A stretch of DNA of 64,000 nt from assembly GCF_021347895.1 (NCBI RefSeq), contig NC_067120.1:26769361-26833360 (forward strand), read 5' to 3'. Each line of letters opens with the position of its first letter. Position 1 is the first letter of the stretch. The translations under genes and the position numbers were made by a program. This document shows, piece after piece, positions 61,395 to 64,000 of the stretch. The notes below the pieces were generated by a model, which was not told the origin of the DNA, searched no databases, and saw only the letters and a program-made list of their open reading frames with translations. This DNA is from Acanthochromis polyacanthus. Taxonomy: Eukaryota > Chordata > Actinopteri > Pomacentridae.

Positions 61395-61613
61395 TGATAT
61401 ATATATATATATAATGAAAGTTGATATATATATATAATGAAAGTCGATATATATATAATGAAAGTTGATATATATAATGAAAGTCGATATATATATAATG
61501 AAAGTTGATATATATAATGAAAGTCAATATATATATATATAATGAAAGTCGATATATATATTATGAAAGTTGATATATATATAATGAAAGTCGATATATA
61601 TATAATGAAAGTT

Positions 61614-61647
<34 letters not shown>

Positions 61648-61690
61648 GAAAGTCGATATATATATAATGAAAGTTGATATATATTGAATG
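61395..61690. repeat. AT-rich minisatellite, right block
   Basis: The same alternating GTCG/GTTG monomers as at 57,470-57,590, about fourteen copies, with longer TA runs (for example 61,617-61,644). Confidence 0.92.
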
Positions 61691-61782
61691 AAAGTCGGAA
61701 TATATGGAATGAAAGTCGGAATATAGAATGTTCAGATTTTCATTCCATCTATTCAAAGTTTCATTCCATATATTCAGACTTT
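61691..61782. repeat. Imperfect inverted repeat at the minisatellite edge
   Basis: AAAGTCGGAATATATGGAAT onward (61,691-61,723) pairs, with a few mismatches, with 61,750-61,782 (TATTCAAAGTTTCATTCCAT onward) across a 26-bp loop. Confidence 0.75.
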
Positions 61783-61849
61783 TTCCTACTGAGCCCTGGA
61801 AGGACATGGCAAACAAAAACAGGAACCTTATTGGACATTTGCTCTTCAG

Positions 61850-62643
61850 ATGAGCTCTTCTGTGATTATCTATCTGTCTTCATGGTTGTCACAGGGAACG
61901 GCGACTACATTTGAGAAAACAGGTAATTTTTAGAGATGTTTTGATTCTGAACACTGAACGTGTTAGCATTAGCTTAGCTACTTAGCTTCGACTACATTTG
62001 CATCCCTACATAGCTTAAAGGTTAAACACATGCACCATACAGCCATGGCCATAAGTTTGGACACAAGTACCATGACGCTTGTGAATCTTAGAAAATACCA
62101 CAAAATTGTCACTTACAATACAGTACACAACTCCTGAGAACTATATTAAGTTTCATATTTTTAAAAAAAAAAACCATCAAAAGAGTTAGGTGTCATTTTG
62201 TTATTCTTACCAAATTCGGTTGTGAAAGTACTGCATTTTTTTGTTATTTTCTTCTAATATTATGTTTTGGGAACAAAGTTGTTCCAATTGTTGGAATTTA
62301 TTGAGAATATTATATCCCTTGTTGATTTGTTGACTAATTAAACTGATGCTGTCAAAAAATATTAGTTATGTTCTGTAATAGACATCAAAACAGACATAGT
62401 AAGTCATGCTGTGTCCAAACTTATGGCCATGGCTGTATGTTGATGATAATGATAATATCTATGTTTATCTTTATAGCTGGTCTTAAGGCTAATTACGAGG
62501 CAGAAGTCAGCTGCTGCCTGGACACATCCAAGATCACGCCACTGGTGGGACACAATTGTACTGGATTTCAGCTGAAGGCTGCTGTTCTGTTCAAACTGAG
62601 ACATTTTTATTGTGACATACCCTCCACTGTTGTTAACTTTTGA
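61850..62643 (+). CDS. Small two-exon plus-strand gene or gene 3' end
   Basis: Exon 61,850-61,922 (ATG at 61,850, donor AACAG|GTAATT) and exon 62,477-62,643 (acceptor TTTATAG) join in phase 1 to give 79 residues ending PSTVVNF. The upstream frame stays open to about 61,796, so the ATG may be internal to a longer protein. AATAAA at 62,647-62,652 follows four bases after the stop codon. I recognise no domain. A MITE sits in the intron. It could also be a non-coding transcript end. Confidence 0.4.
62040..62435. mobile_element. 396-bp MITE with 24-bp perfect inverted ends
   Basis: CAGCCATGGCCATAAGTTTG and its continuation GACA are mirrored at the right end, and TA lies on both sides (62,038-62,039 and 62,436-62,437). 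These are Tc1/mariner-type hallmarks. The interior is AT-rich and non-coding. Confidence 0.92.
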
Positions 62644-62646
62644 TTC

Positions 62647-62652
62647 AATAAA
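62647..62652 (+). terminator. Polyadenylation signal AATAAA (plus strand)
   Basis: AATAAA lies directly after the stop of the small plus-strand gene, followed by a T-rich TTTTTTG stretch. Confidence 0.5.
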
Positions 62653-63037
62653 ATTTTTTGAGATGAGGAAATCACTATTGCATGTTTCTAGTTAAATACC
62701 CTACTTTTATGATATATCACTACAGCATGCACTTTTAATATTTTCCATCAATTTCACCCAAAAGTTGAATAACTATTTGTGAGCAATGTATGTAGACACA
62801 TAATAGAAGCACATTTCAATAATATATCTCCTGCAGTAGTGCAGTTTATCTACCTCGATTGGTGTAACAGTAAAAAAAACAACAACAACATATGCTACTG
62901 ATGTTTCTGACTAAAATCTGCTTGAAAATCACAACTGCTTATCTATCAAAATGTGTGTAACAAAAGTGTGCACTGAACACTGAATAAAGTCTCTGTTGAT
63001 TATAGACAAAATTTGCATCTCTCATCACAAATTTCTG
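62653..63037. other. AT-rich spacer between convergent transcripts
   Basis: An (AAC)n-like AACAACAACA run lies near 62,879. Nothing else is recognised. Confidence 0.45.
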
Positions 63038-63043
63038 TTTATT
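63038..63043 (-). terminator. Polyadenylation signal AATAAA (minus strand)
   Basis: On the minus strand AATAAA lies about 90 bases after the stop of the gene at 63,132-63,594, a normal 3' UTR arrangement. Confidence 0.5.
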
Positions 63044-63131
63044 CACCCGAAGTGGATGAGTAAAATACAAAACAGGTGAAGTACTAAAAAAGATTTCTTT
63101 TCTAGAAAAGGCAATAGTCAACAATGCAGTT

Positions 63132-63594
63132 TCATTCTGGGACAGTTGCTCCAGCACCGACACCATGCGTCCCATCAGTCCAACCAAGGTTTTCATTCAT
63201 CTTCTGGATGTTCTGGAGAATGGCAGAGGTCACGTCTTGGTGTCTTCCGATCTGTTCCAAGAACCATTCCTCTGACCTCTCCAGACACGGCAGAGGATCC
63301 ACAGCAGCTTCCTGGTTCCCTTTTCCTGCATAAAAGCACCAAAAAGTACTGGTTGTCAGTAATTATTTTCTATTTTCATAAACACAGTTAACTTAAAGTA
63401 AATGTTCTATTTTGTGATTTTAGGATGAGTCAAAAGATAACATACTGATCATGTTGATGTCTGCATAGTCTAAACAGATCTTACTTGATTTGGTCTGTTG
63501 AGAGGAGGACGGCGTGGAGGAGCTGCAGGATGGGACCAGCAAGCTGCAGACTAGTGCTCCTGGTAAACTGGACCTCATCATCCAAGGCCGACAA
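63132..63594 (-). CDS. 3' exons of an unrecognised minus-strand gene
   Basis: Exon 63,485-63,594 (acceptor TTATTTAG, donor ATCAA|GTAAGA) encodes a Ser-rich stretch, PSCSSSTPSSSQQTKS. It joins in phase 1 to the last exon, 63,132-63,325 (acceptor TTTATGCAG), which encodes ERSEEWFLEQIGRHQDVTSA and ILQNIQKMNENLGWTDG and stops at 63,132. A Ser-rich linker followed by a helical C-terminus is also seen in some Myb/SANT-like, transposon-derived DNA-binding proteins, but I cannot confirm the family. The 5' exons would lie further right or beyond the window. Confidence 0.5.
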
Positions 63595-63654
63595 CTAAAT
63601 AAAATGAACAAGACATGCTGTTGATAGCATCTGTAATACAAATGATTTTCTCCA

Positions 63655-64000
63655 TTAACCCTTTAAGCTTCAGTCAATTCCAGCCGTTTTCAGTACAAAA
63701 AATCGCTAATATTCTATTTTTAAATAAAAAAAATTACGAAAAATACGGGGAATATTGGACGCGCATCGGGAGGTGCATTTCCTTGAAAATGACCGATTCG
63801 GGGATTTTATACCGACTTCAGGACATGTTTTGGACAAAATAGTTTACTGGCTTGTGTCATCTGATGTAAAAGGTTGGATTATGGCCGTTTTTTGTGGAAT
63901 CTTTTTTTTTGTGTGTAATAATAAACCCGGAAATGTGAGTCGCGCTGTGTGCTTTGAAGCCGTGTATAGAGAACGGATGGATGAATATTTGTTTTTGTCG
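63655..64000. repeat. TTAA-ended repeat family, third copy (inverted, partial)
   Basis: It begins TTAACCCTTTAAGCTTCAG. GGACATGTTTTGGACAAAAT and ATGGCCGTTTTTTGTGGA are the reverse complement of sequences at 28,270-28,370, so this copy is inverted relative to copies A and B. It runs off the window edge. Confidence 0.65.

Larger units (their letters stand above)
57591..61395 (+). mobile_element. Rex3/RTE-like LINE, nearly full length
   Basis: A GC-rich element in AT-rich surroundings, starting CCCCCCGTCGAATCGCCACC and ending GATAAGCGGAGGAAAATGGATGGATGG with a (GATG)n tail. It encodes an APE endonuclease followed by a reverse transcriptase in one original frame, now split by frame shifts near 58,390 and 60,110 and by a Tc1 fragment (58,765-59,188). 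It is inserted into the AT minisatellite that flanks it on both sides. GATG tails are known from Rex3/RTE elements in fish; the exact family is my inference. Confidence 0.82.

Noticed and set aside
61036..61816. Ile/Tyr/Ser repeat ORFs on the minus strand
   Set aside because: They are translations of the AATGAAAGT(C/T)GATATATATA minisatellite.

Overview
The window reads as intron-rich, transposon-packed genomic DNA of a bony fish, probably an advanced teleost. It holds Tc1-like elements with long inverted ends, LINEs of at least three lineages (a CR1/L2/Rex1-like one, an L1/Tx1-like one and a Rex3/RTE-like one with a GATG tail), a Ty3/Gypsy remnant, an hAT-like element, several MITEs, and split vertebrate genes. 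I see no bacterial-type operon, CRISPR array, rRNA or tRNA gene.

Layout. Positions 1-24,812 are a tandem array of about nine units of 2.3-2.5 kb (unit starts at 1961, 4277, 6602, 9075, 11381, 13814, 16246 and 20197). Units come in two 3'-half types (A and B). Between 18,570 and 20,190 lies a GC-rich array of about 15 copies of a 105-120 bp monomer. Its 81-bp core can be drawn as a tRNA-like cloverleaf, and single copies sit at several unit junctions. A 5'-truncated LINE (20,596-23,015) interrupts the eighth unit. Cloverleaf copies, an hAT-like element (25,028-26,301) and other repeats close the block.

Positions 26,959-41,385 (minus strand) carry the 5' half of IQUB, a flagellar radial-spoke-associated protein with a ubiquitin-like domain. 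Six exons with matching splice phases encode the first 334 residues. A palindromic RFX-type X-box lies 228 bp upstream of the start codon. The introns hold a nearly intact Tc1 element in a TTAA-family repeat, a 2.2-kb foldback element ending 20 bp from the exon 3 splice donor, and MITEs. The missing IQUB exons would lie left of the window, which would place the whole satellite block inside one IQUB intron.

Positions 41,627-53,350 are mostly repeats: a second foldback element, a degenerate Gypsy element with a GC-rich insertion, and an L1-like LINE interrupted by a second Tc1 copy. Positions 53,936-55,897 hold six phase-compatible exons of an unrecognised plus-strand gene, one of them split by an 808-bp solo LTR with a 6-bp target duplication. 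Then follow a minus-strand unrecognised ORF, a Tc1 remnant, an AT-rich minisatellite, and a Rex3/RTE-like LINE inserted in it that carries a Tc1 transposase fragment inside its own reading frame. The right end has a 396-bp MITE, the 3' end of a small plus-strand transcript and the 3' exons of a minus-strand gene.

The signals I consider most worth following are the cloverleaf minisatellite, the many same-direction CTCF-like motifs in the big array, the X-boxes, and the solo LTR inside an exon. All functional statements are inferences from sequence pattern; no search or folding program was run.
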